Positions 54,203 through 64,000 of a stretch of DNA of 64,000 nucleotides are shown piece by piece. The stretch lies in NCBI GenBank assembly GCA_947172415.1, contig OX359189.1, positions 7,578,501 to 7,642,500 on the forward strand, read 5' to 3'. The position numbers and the translations under genes are program-made. How positions within the stretch are numbered: the stretch's first letter is position 1; each line of letters opens with the position of its first letter. The notes beneath the pieces are model-generated. The model was given only the letters and a program-made list of their open reading frames with translations, did not search any database and was not told the DNA's origin. The DNA comes from Chondrosia reniformis (lineage: Eukaryota; Porifera; Demospongiae; Chondrillida; Chondrillidae).

Positions 54203-55331
54203 TAGGGCGTGGCTTCTATATTCGGACACCATGTAATTTCGGACGCCTGTTCTCAGTAGCAAAGCATTCAATCTTCTTCCTTTTCTGCTCACATAATAAG
54301 TAGACTGACCCTAGATGGTGTACCAAGTTTGGCCCAGAAATAGCGTCCTGACTAGAAGTTATCGACCAAAGTTCAAAGTGACCGAAAAAATATATTTTCG
54401 GACGAAAGTCATGTATTTCCGGACAGTAGCTCGTAAACTTTGAAGCAAGCACAGTCGCCGACTTTTAGTTGCTCTAATGATAGATATACTCAAGGGTTAC
54501 TACCAGGAGAAGATTCAGATTCAACCGTTTTGAGATGACAGAGGAAGGTTTGTTTTGATTAGGCGCTCTGGGGTCATCTAAAATCGGACACCTTTTCTTC
54601 AAAAAATGAAAATAACTGAAGTTAGTGGTGTTAAAATGAACTTCTAGGACTAATGTAGCATTCAGTTGTATTCTAGGCATTATTTGGATGTTAACTAAAG
54701 CTTATTTGACACTGTTAAATTAAAAATGGGTATTGACCTAGTAAAATACCTAATCCCATGCACTTGTGCACAGATTAAAAGTGTGAAAATTCAGGAAGGT
54801 CGGTGGTACACTAAGATAAAATGACTCTGTGGTTGTTATTACTGATATTTAGTTTGAACTAGCCTTGTTAAAGACATTAGAAGCTACAAAGTGGATACCT
54901 AAGCTATTTACAGCCCAAGAATGTCGAAATTAGTAGCAGATGGTGTCCGATTTTAGATGACCCCAGAGCGCCTAATCAAAACAAACCTTCCTCTGTCATC
55001 TTTAAACGGTTGAATATGAATCTTCTCCTGGTAGTAGCCTCTGAGTATATCTATCATTAGAGCAACTAAAAGTCGGCAACTGTGCTTGCTTCAAAGTTTA
55101 CGAGCTACTGTCCGGAAATACATGACTTTCGTCCGAAAATATATATTTTCGGTCACTTTGAACTTTGGTCGATAACTTCTATTCGGGACGCTATTTCTGG
55201 GCCAAACTTGGTACACCATCTAGGGTCAGTCTACTTATTATGTGAGCAAAAAAGGAAGAAGATTGAATGCTTTACCACTGAGAACAGGCATCCGAAATTA
55301 CATGGTGTCCGAATATAGAAGCCACGCCCTA
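54203..55331. mobile_element. Long terminal-inverted-repeat element flanked by TA
   Basis: Two inverted arms of 389 nt (54204-54592 and 54942-55330) surround a 349-bp unique centre. Outer ends read AGGGCGTGGCTTCTATATTC and its complement; both ends are bordered by TA (54203-54204 and 55330-55331), consistent with TA target duplication as in Tc1/mariner-like and related DNA transposons. No transposase is encoded; mirrored 78-aa frames in the arms are the same sequence read twice. Non-autonomous foldback element; superfamily is inference from the TA only. Confidence 0.85.
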
Positions 55332-56877
55332 ACAACTTGCTGAATAGGTCGGTGCATGTACTACATGTTGCGTATTGTTCTCGAACACGACATCAAAAAC
55401 AACAAACAAAAATTTGCTTCCACGATTTTCCGCCAAGTTCACGATGTTTCCCGCCGACAATTTCTAATAAATAGGCAAGAAAATTTTCAGTCTTTGGCCT
55501 CCGGGCTATCAACTCTGGAGGTCTACTTTGGTGTGGATCGATGCGAAAACCATTCTTGGAGTACGAGCAATGGTACATGCCTATCCGAAGGGTCATCGGT
55601 GTTCGTATAGTGGGGTGGTCTCTCTATCATGGGTTAGTGCCTGGAGATGTATCTCACTATTAATCCTGCTTGTGTGTTAAATTGGCACTTGCGGGATTCT
55701 TGTTATACGACCCGTACCTGGAGGTTGGTGTGGTCCAGTGCCACTACGTAGTCGGTCAGGAACCCCTGTTGTAGGCTGCAGCTTCAGGTTGGTTTGGAAG
55801 GAATTTGCATTTAATTTGTATTCAAAGCAGTATTTCTTTGCATTTTATATTATGTATTTTCAATTCTTTTCTTGCAGTTCAGTGAACTGATGGGTCCCTA
55901 CTCTAAAGCGCCTGGCCGATCCCAATGAGCTAAAGTCTGTGTACAGTGCTCTCAAGCTACGTTGTGTGCACATGATGATTCTCATTGGTGGGAGTTTGTG
56001 GTCCGCCAGGGTCGGGCTTGTTCTGTCCGTAGCGTGAGGCAGTGCAAGACTAGTAACTGGTCACAGGTCGGTCAGGTACGCCGGACCGTTCCCGAGCAGC
56101 TTCTCTTACGACGCAAGTAGTGGAAGTGTCAAACAGAGTTGAGAAACCGGAGGCCTTTTGGGGCACGAAGTACTTCTACCTCCACGTGGTGTGCCCTGGG
56201 ATCACATTTACACTCAGTAAAGTGATGCAAAAAGAAGTACTGCAGAACCGTTCCAGTAACACTCAAAAGGAGAAGAAAGAGCATGGCATCTTTACAACCA
56301 TAAAGAACCTGTTTTAGAACTACGTACATTATTTGAACATTTTTTTAAAATGTATACATGTAATTTCAGAATTGTCAAGCAAAAAATGATCATTATGCAG
56401 TGGTTCTATACATTTCAATTGTCGATAATGATGAATTCATGATGAGATCATTGGAATAATATATTATAAAAATAAAATATAACCCAGCTCATCGAAAATG
56501 TATAAGCATTCAGTATACTCTTGTAAATTATTGCATAACAAGTATTACAAAAATCCAAAGGCCCTGGCCCACGTGCACGCACGGCAACGTTGCAGGACAC
56601 AGACACGTGTTGTAAACGAAAAAGAAAAAAAGGAAAAAAGAAGGAAAGTAAAACGTAAAAGAAAAAAAGGAAAAAGAAGGAAAGTTAAAAGTTAAAAGAA
56701 AAAGGAAAAAAGAGGAAAGTAAATCGTAAAAAAGGAAAAAAGAAAGTCAAACGAAAAAGAAAAAAGGAAAAAAGAAATATGTATTCTATATGATGTATAC
56801 TGCAGAGAATTAATAAGAAGAGAGGGGTAAAGTACCAAGTCCCTTGCAAGGACCTATATATATAGAGGACTCTTAAG
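55332..56877. other. Unassigned region, GC-richer, with a Cys/Trp-rich open frame
   Basis: 55340-56320 is clearly more GC-rich than its surroundings. A stop-free stretch without ATG (55930-56120, +) encodes CVQCSQATLCAHDDSHWWEF and then RQGRACSVRSVRQCKTSNW, and TTTTCTTGCAG at 55868-55878 could be an acceptor. It may be a decayed gene or transposon remnant; no family is recognised. 56617-56785 is a purine-rich GAAAAAGGAAAAAAG tract. Confidence 0.35.
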
Positions 56878-57048
56878 GTGAGACTTGGGGAATGCAAACA
56901 GGCAGTGATGAGAGTTGATCTTAACAATGGCATTGTTATTCAGCCCAGCATGAAGCCCATCATGAGATTGACTGGGAGAGTACCAGAGTTAAGAGTACCA
57001 CAGATTAAGATCAGTGGTGGCGTGATGGACTTGCAATTGGACAGCAGT
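56878..57048 (+). other. Possible exon fragment, weak VPS13-like resemblance
   Basis: Starts after CTCTTAAG and runs to a GTATGC donor-like site. It encodes MRVDLNNGIVIQPSMKPIM and then RLTGRVPELRVPQIKISG, somewhat like the repeated segment of VPS13 chorein-type proteins (P-x-M-K ... G-LP-L-V-IS). No neighbouring exon was found, so this may be an isolated fragment. Assignment is tentative. Confidence 0.25.
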
Positions 57049-57386
57049 GTATGCAACTACGTACCTGTATATGAGGAACCGTATATACTTTTTCTACCCT
57101 AACACTCTATATGAATTTATAATTAATGGTTGTCATGCATATGTCCATTCATTATTTCTTCATTCATTTAACCATCCATTATATATCTTATTTGACATCA
57201 TTACTTTAAATAAACGAATCTGCTGTTGCATGATGAAGATGATATAATGAAATGATTTCTAAGATGTTCAAAATGTATAGATAATTCTTGAGCAATCATG
57301 TAGCAGTCAAAAAACAAAAATTAAAAACATTTCAAATTAATATAGCTAATATATACATGTAGCTTGTTGTTGCAATATGCTATAGT

Positions 57387-58142
57387 CTATCTTTTATTCT
57401 TCTTCTTTCTGTAATAATACAGAGCTAGAATGACTGCAGCCAACATTATGATTAAGAAGGTAATTCCCCCAACAATCCCTCCGGCAATAGAACCACCAAA
57501 TTCTTTCTCATTCTTGAAGGCTAATTATATAAAAATAAACAAAATGTTAACAACATGCAGATCTAGACAGTGCCAAACATCAACAATTAACAATATTAAT
57601 TTTACCTTTTGTAGAGACAGTTATAAAATTTGTTGATTCGTACACAGCGTACTGTCTTTCAGAAAAGGTAAGAGCACTTGCAGAAAGTTCGGCCGGCTAC
57701 ATTGAGATATACATTTAGATGTATGGAATTAAGTTACAAATTAAAACTATACAGTACAGCCTCCCTTTTCAGTACATTGTATATACATAGATATATACGT
57801 ATGCATAGACATTTATTTTTACATAACACAAATGTGAAGCTTTGGTATGAATGTGTCATAGACTAATTATTGTATACATACCGTATATACATACATTATA
57901 TACCCTATTAATATCATAGAAATATCTAATAAAACATCTGTATATTTGACCAGGCTTGAGAGGTCCATTGTAATACATTGTGCCATCAGTTCCGTAAGAC
58001 ACCGATCCATTTCCAAAAACAAATGTCCCAGGTTGAAGTGTACCATCAATGCCAATTTCAGCAGCAATGTAAGCCCTGTTGAGATAGTGACTGGTATTGT
58101 AGCTTCCAAAAATTACTTCTGGAGGAAATCGTCTACTAGGGG
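57387..58142 (-). CDS. Receptor-like gene E, 3' end only (juxtamembrane, TM, short tail)
   Basis: Three exons on the minus strand: 58142-57904, 57696-57606 and 57520-57387; phases close (1, 0, 1). The first encodes a membrane-proximal extracellular segment of the type seen in receptor tyrosine phosphatases and FN3 receptors: FPPEVIFGSYNTS, YIAAEI, FVFGNGS, YYNGPLKPGQIYRCFIR. The second continues SALTFSERQYAVYESTNFI. The third has a membrane helix SIAGGIVGGITFLIIMLAA, then LYYYRKKKNKR and a stop, so the tail is only about 11 residues. No catalytic phosphatase domain follows. No upstream FN3 or signal exon was found in the 617 bp before the kynureninase fragment; the gene is probably truncated at its 5' side. 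It is not a copy of receptors A-D. Confidence 0.6.
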
Positions 58143-58759
58143 CTTGACCACCAGTATGTAAGTCCATATATATCACACACAACCCAAATGTGTCTATATA
58201 AAATATCATAAATATATAGACATGTATAATTTTGTATATATCTGCACTGTTGTAACATGCTTGAAACCAGCTCACCAATGCAACTGCATTGCTCATGCAT
58301 TGCACTTACTAAGAGAGTGTCCCTTAGCATAGTAGTAAGTTTGTATCAACCCTAGGCCTTATGAATGTATTAGAATTAGTTTATAATATTGAATCAAAAA
58401 GCAAAACAGATTCATATGTGTTAGCTCCTATATAAATTAAGACTACTTGTAATATACAGTGTGGTATGGATTCTTAAACATTTCAGTTCAATCACAGTAA
58501 CTGTATGTATTTCTTATTATAATACTATAATGTGTGATATATGAAAATTATATACGTATACTTTACTAAACAATCGAGGTTGAAGATTTCAAATGGTTGT
58601 AACTATGTTGTATGGCTGGATTATCCAGCACAATTATAAAGTAGTTTCTTGAAAAATACTACTTGTCTAAATTATAAAATATGTCAAGCAAATTATAAAC
58701 ATACATATATACCTGCATGTTTTTAACCATTATCTCAAAGCTAGCTTAAGAAAGAATTC

Positions 58760-60384
58760 CTAATTTATAGAATATAGTTTAGTGAGTGTTTTCTTCAACA
58801 ATTCAATAAACTTGAAGACATCATAATAGGAATTGACCAATGGAAATGGAGCAACTCTCATTATATTTGGTTCTCTAGTGTCAACCTACAATTGGAGGAC
58901 ATATACAAAGAATTAGGCACCAACTCAAACCTCTATCTTTGTAATAATATTCTTACAATAATTCCCATTTTCTTAAACTCTCTATGCACTCCTTGGACAG
59001 GAAAGGGGAACCTCAAAGATAGTTGACTGCCTCTTGCTCTTGGGTTTCGTGGAGTTATAATTTTAACATACACTAAATGGGATATTAGTAAAACAGTTTA
59101 TACTTGCTGCATATCATATATGGTGTTTGAGTGCAAGTGTTTAATAATTGCACATAGTACAAGACAAGTTTGATAAAATAAAAATATGTCAAAAAGCTGT
59201 ATCAGAGATACGTATATATATGTGATGGAATAAAATGATGACGACATTGAAGATCATATTAATTAGTAGTCGTGAGCTTATCTGTAGCAATTCATTATTC
59301 ACAATAGAACGTTTCGGTCGATGGACCTTCATCAGCTTAAAACAAATAACACGTAATCAACAGATTTAGGATCAGCTCTAGATTTTGATCTTAAACTTTC
59401 CTATTTATCATACATTAACTTAGTCATAACAGGCTCTAAGTACAACAGTCTAAAGAATGATATCTACGTACTTACCATTGTCGTTTTCTTCTTTTCTACG
59501 CTTGGTCTTTGGTTGGTCTTCGTCTGGTTTACCAAAGCAGATGTCAATCAACATTTCCAAGTATGCTGTCAGTAGAAGTGATTTTTCCCTGATCTTTGAC
59601 ATTGTTGCTTTAGTAAACACCTATGGATGTTTAAATGAAAAGATAGTCAACTGCAACATACTTGTGCAAAGGCTATGTGATAATGGATAGTGCTATGGAT
59701 AATCAATTACGCCATACCAGCCAAGTGACCAATGTCTTATCTTGGCTTTAAGAAGTTTACATATCCATATATATCAAAGCAGGAATACAAACTTAATGAA
59801 ATGGAATAAATTGACACAGACTACAGCATATGCATATAAACTATTTTAGATTTAGACTTTAGCTGTCCCTTATAGACAGGCCAGTGTAGTGTGTCCCTTA
59901 TAGACAGGCCAGTGTAGTGTGTCCCTTATAGACAGGCCAGTGTGTCCCTTATAGACAGGCCAGTGTAGTGTGTCCCTTATAGACAGGCCAGTGTGTCCCT
60001 TATAGACAGGCCAGTGTAGTGTGTCCCTTATAGACAGGCCAGTGTGTCCCTTATAGACAGGCCAGTGTGTCCCTTATAGACAGGTGACTCACCTCCAAAG
60101 AAGCAATCACTCCAGCTGCTGAAAATGGAGATGCATTGGACATCTGGAAGCCACCAGCTCCTGGAACCAGATCCAAATCTAGAAATTTAGAATCAAACAG
60201 CAAGACCATATAACCTTCAACTCCTACATATGCTCCTCTCTAATATTGTCACCTGGCACATCACATGACCCATCAAATCACATGATATATCACATGACAT
60301 GTCACATGACACATCACATGTGCATTAAAAAGTAACATTCTGTACTTACTGTTAGACATTTCAAATCTGGTATCCATCTTGTGA
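58760..60384 (-). pseudogene. KYNU: Kynureninase, broken 3' half
   Basis: PLP enzyme of tryptophan (kynurenine) degradation. Exons on the minus strand: 60384-60350 (piece: HKMDTRFEMSN), 60178-60093 (DLVPGAGGFQMSNASPFSAA), 59620-59476 (VFTKATMSKIREKSLLLTAY), 59072-58957 (KIITPRNPRARGSQLSLRF), 58885-58760 (NIMRVAPFPLVNSYYDVFKF, stop). Joined phases are correct and match the last ~40% of animal kynureninase. Upstream of 60384 the sequence switches to a copy of the later intron (60385-60540 repeats 59711-59866) and then to a second, cut copy of the 60178-60093 exon (60563-60632), which stops inside the exon where the receptor D block begins. The PLP-lysine exon and all earlier ones are absent, so this cannot encode the enzyme. 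A misassembly is the main alternative. Confidence 0.8.
59873..60084. repeat. Tandem repeat TCCCTTATAGACAGGCCAGTG(TAGTG)T
   Basis: About nine units in two length classes (about 22 and 27 bp, with or without TAGTG), interspersed. The array ends 9 bp before the donor of the KYNU exon 60178-60093. The duplicated intron at 60385-60540 has only one unit, so the array expanded in one copy. Confidence 0.9.
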
Positions 60385-60632
60385 GCCATACCAGCCAAGT
60401 GACCAATGTCTTATCTTGGCTTTAAGAAGTTTACATATCCATATATATCAAAGCAGGAATACAAACTTAATGAAATGGAATAAATTGACACAGACTACAG
60501 CATATGCATATAAATTATTTTAGATTTAGATTTTAGCTGTCCCTTGTAGACAGGTGACTCACCTCCAAAGAAGCAATCACTCCAGCTGCTGAAAATGGAG
60601 ATGCATTGGACATCTGGAAACCACCAGCTCCT
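60385..60632. repeat. KYNU: Duplicated KYNU intron plus truncated exon
   Basis: 60385-60540 repeats 59711-59866 almost exactly; 60563-60632 repeats KYNU exon positions 60093-60162 with few changes. The copy ends at CTCCTG, where sequence identical to the receptor B donor region begins. Confidence 0.9.
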
Positions 60633-61141
60633 GTGAGCGTGCATGCAGTAATTATTAAATTTTTACTATACATATTATAGCTATATAGAAATGATCTGCA
60701 TTAACTATTCACTGCTGCATATATTTACATAATATATACCTCCCTATATAAGTAGTTGATAAATATTTATTTAATTAATACAGATCAGCAGTCAACATCA
60801 AATTCAGGGGATGTTACTGTCCTTAATGAATTGTATGAAGAAAACAAAAGATGAAACACAGCTTGTTCCAAGAATATTATGTATCAAAAGCTATAAGCTA
60901 ATGGCGTGTATGAGCACTAACTATACTGTATTATTGTGTGTGGGTGGATATGAACACACTATATAGTGGTTATAATAAATTCTTCAAAAACAACTGCTTG
61001 TTTAAAATATATATGTCAAAACATGCATATGGGCTACTATGTATATTTCTCTGGAATACTCCAAATTTTTATACCAGAAACGTAAATTTTTGTGGGGTGC
61101 ATGCACGTGTCCCTAAAAGTTCACGAAGAATGCACGTACAT
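60633..61141 (+). pseudogene. Orphan copy of receptor B tail exon and intergenic block
   Basis: Copy of 45296-45827: begins exactly at the donor after receptor B's membrane exon (GTGAGCGTGCATGCAG) and includes the tail exon (60784-60854, ACAG acceptor kept, ending ELYEENKR and stop) with no membrane exon before it. It is cut off from any coding start and precedes receptor D as the B tail precedes C. Confidence 0.85.
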
Positions 61142-64000
61142 ATGGACAGTTTTGTTTGTGCTTTAATATTGTTCCTTTTAAGTCAGCGAGGTGTGAGCTG
61201 ATTAACTTCTGGAAAGAGAACACCTTTTAGTTTTATATACGCATGCATGTTCTATTCTTTCATGCCAATGTATACTACGTAGGAATTTCTGAATTGGCCG
61301 TCATTACAGCTTTTTGTTTTTATTTCTAGGATCATGTCAGCAAGATTGCCAGCCACCGACTAGCAGTAGTGCGACTGTCATGGTTGGATCATCCGTGTGC
61401 TACAAGTGTACCTTGATACTGGTAGATCCTTCGTATGTGATAGAGTGGACCAGAGAAACAAATCCGCTGTCTCCTGGAGTCACTACAAACGGCGTAACTG
61501 CTTTCAGCAATGGAACTATACGCATTGACGTGGCACAGGAGCATTTTGGGCAGACTTTTGCCTGCTCTACCCCTGGAGGTCCTTTTACACCAGATTTTGT
61601 ACTTTCTGAAGCTAGTAAGTTTGAAATGTAGAGAAGAATGTCCATTCTAGACTGATACAGGAACTTAATTATTGCCTAATAATACCTTCTTCACATGCTC
61701 TTGATGTTAATTTGAGCATTTGTTAAATGCTGCTATTCACATGAATATTCCAAATATTTCTGTCTCATTCTCCTCCACAGACCTCAATCCACCAACAGTG
61801 TCAGGTGAGCATACTGTTAACGAGACTGAGGAGCTCATGTTGACATGTCAGTCAACATCCCAACCAGCTGTCACCTACCAGTGGATGTATGGTGGAGAAG
61901 TGTTGAGTGATACTAGTACACTGAGTGTAGCAGACATTACAAGGAGCAGTGCCGGAGTGTACACTTGTATAGTAACCAATGTTATTGGGTCACTGTCCAT
62001 CAACTCTACAGTGATAGTTCAATGTGAGCCTGCATGCCTGTGTTATATTGATGTACATAATTTTAAAAGTATTTAATAAGTTGATGTTTTATCTGAGTAT
62101 GCATACGTAGGTTATCCAAGTCTACCATTTACATAACACCTCAATCCAGTCATCAAAGCTATAATTCTTTTGTGTATATATGCACACGTGTAAGGTTTAA
62201 TTAACTTTGTTTTCTCTTCAACCAACTGTCCAAAATCTTTGTATTTTAAAGATCATTCATTTCCAATAAATTAATTTAACAATTTTGTTAATATAAAAAA
62301 ATGGGTTAAACAATGCATTAGGTTTGTGGCATACAATGAAATCTGTTCTCTTACTGCCTGTAGATGCTCCCAGCAATACCATCTCCACTCCCTCACGAGT
62401 ACCTCATCAAACAGACCACACCATCACCTGTTCCTTTGACTCAGTTCCAACACCAAGTATTGTGTGGAGCATTAATGACACTACAATTACGAGTGGAAGT
62501 GGTGGATATACCATACAGAATGGCGACAGTGAATCTCTACTGATCATCGGCAACTTGAGTCCCTCTCATCAAGGAGACTACAAGTGTGAAGTGACCAACC
62601 TGTTAGGATCGTCCTCTGATACAGCAAACCTAATTGTTCAAGGTGAGTGGATGTATCTTGTTCAGTGACAGCAAGATTTGTCCCTCCTACGTACATAAGG
62701 GGTTCTGTTAGAGACACGTATATGTCTATATACATACGTATATACGTACAATGGAAGTGATAGCCTACATATTTATAGTATACGTACATAGTTTTTACTG
62801 AAGATGTGTGACACATCTAGATCTGTTATGTACAAATATGTACTGGATCAACTTTAGCCTACACAAACTTAAGGCATATACCTGTGATTCAGTACAATAA
62901 CATGATGAGTTATACCTACGTACATATGTGTGATATGTGTAATAGTGTTAAAATAACAGTTTACGTTTCATACATGACCAGGTGGAGCAACAGCATAAAG
63001 AGAAGACTCCTGTATCCTCATCAAAAGCTCTCACTAGGTTTAGTTTCCTATATAGGATTCTTAATTTATTATAGAATAGGCATAACATGTAGGAAAATAT
63101 TAGATTATTCATGTCTGTCAAATACAGTATATTCAAAGCAATGTGACATAATACATACTGTACTTGTCTGTTTGTTCAGTTCCGCCTGATCCTCCAACTG
63201 GACTAACTGTTGATGACACAGAGGAGAGAAGCATAGACATCTCTTGGGTACAGCCCACCTTTAATGGCCACTCCCCCCTCACCGACACCATAGTGTCCTA
63301 TCAGAGGAAGGATATGGTGGGAGATAGGGAGAACACTAGTGCTGGTTTAGTTACAAGCTACAAAATTGAGACCCTGGAGCCAAACACCATGTACAACATC
63401 TATGTGCACGCAGTCAACTCCATTGGTACAGGTCAACCAGTCATGATAACAACTCTTACAGATTCACTGAGTAAGTGTACACAATATGTACGTAAGTATG
63501 TACATGTATACAGTGAAACTCTGATACCTCCAATTAAGGGAAATGAAAATAGGTATGAAAATGATCCAATACAAACCTAAAGGGTATATAAACTATGCAA
63601 TATACAATGTAAACTGAGATGATTATATAGGAAAAAAGTGATAAGGGCTGACATTTGGATGCCTGTTTCATCATTTCTTTCTCACTGATCATGAGTTTGA
63701 GTATGTAATAAAGGAAAATTGTTGTAAACGAATAGTTTAGACATATATAAAGAAATGTGCACATAATATCCCAGGTATATACGTATGTATGTATGTACTA
63801 ATTACTTAATAGCACTAGCATATAAGATTTATTATACAATCTTGCTTTAATTGATGTATACAAATTTTAATTATGTACATATACATCTATGTATGTATTA
63901 CATACAGTATGTATCAGTACGTTTATAATAAATATAAATACTTATGTACTATACACCCGTATACAGCACCAGCTAGACCTGCAAACCTGCAACTGATGGT
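61142..64000 (+). CDS. Ig/FN3 transmembrane receptor D (5' part, cut by window end)
   Basis: Exons 61142-61190 (signal peptide identical to receptor C), 61330-61614 Ig1, 61781-62023 Ig2, 62364-62642 Ig3, 63180-63470 FN3-1, 63967 onward FN3-2. Exon lengths equal those of A and C; introns are also close copies of C's. Small changes include CYKC for CYQC in Ig1 and IIGNLS for IITNLS in Ig3. The frame is open in every exon, so the gene looks functional as far as seen. Its membrane and tail exons lie beyond the window, so the signalling type is unknown. Confidence 0.8.

Noticed and set aside
58136..58330. MLRDTLL-type frame upstream of receptor fragment E as its first exon
   Set aside because: It has a donor-like GTAAGT but its phase (0) does not fit the phase-1 acceptor at 58142 and it has no signal-peptide character.
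59873..60084. Regular short repeats considered as a CRISPR-like array
   Set aside because: Units are directly abutting with no unique spacers and the DNA is eukaryotic; it is a tandem satellite.

Overview
The window is animal nuclear DNA, most likely from a demosponge; base composition, short GT-AG introns, tight gene packing and dispersed TACGTA/GTACGTAC runs recall Amphimedon, but the species is inferred. Nothing prokaryotic or viral is evident. Spliced models below were built by hand from exon homology, splice signals and phase closure.

Layout. 0-0.9 kb: 3' exon of an F-box plus Rab-like GTPase gene (+). 1.1-4.5 kb: mitochondrial-type ENDOG nuclease, five exons (-). 5.2-6.7 kb: AIG1/GIMAP-like GTPase with coiled-coil tail (+). 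7.4-18.7 kb: Ig/FN3 receptor A (-), head-to-head with an intronless PX-domain SGK3-like kinase (18.9-20.4 kb, +). 20.6-31.1 kb: full-length Cbl ubiquitin ligase (+). 32.4-33.4 kb: secreted trypsin-fold pseudoprotease (+). 33.8-39.9 kb: glycerol kinase, 11 exons (-), head-to-head with receptor B (40.2-45.5 kb, +). 45.8-52.1 kb: receptor C (+). 54.2-55.3 kb: long-inverted-repeat transposable element. 57.4-58.1 kb: 3' end of another receptor-like gene (-). 58.8-60.6 kb: broken 3' half of kynureninase (-). 61.1 kb to the right edge: receptor D (+), truncated by the window.

The most interesting system is the receptor cluster. A, C and D share an ectodomain layout (signal peptide, three Ig, and in A and C four FN3, one Ig, one membrane helix), with exon lengths identical to the base, but A and C have unrelated cytoplasmic tails. 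A carries an ITSM-like tyrosine motif, C a paired YxxV (ITAM-like) and NPxY motif, and B a short tail with a shorter ectodomain whose second Ig exon is repeated four times. Ectodomain domain boundaries and the membrane-exon end are phase 1, so ectodomains and tails are interchangeable cassettes. This is the pattern of paired or multigene immune and allorecognition receptors; that role is inference. Cbl and an SGK-type kinase next to such receptors are suggestive of tyrosine-kinase signalling but adjacency alone proves nothing.

The cluster is actively rearranging: inverted copy (A versus C), tandem copy (C versus D), an orphan tail exon of B before D, a breakpoint inside a kynureninase exon, tandem exon amplification in B, long palindromes and several foldback repeat families.
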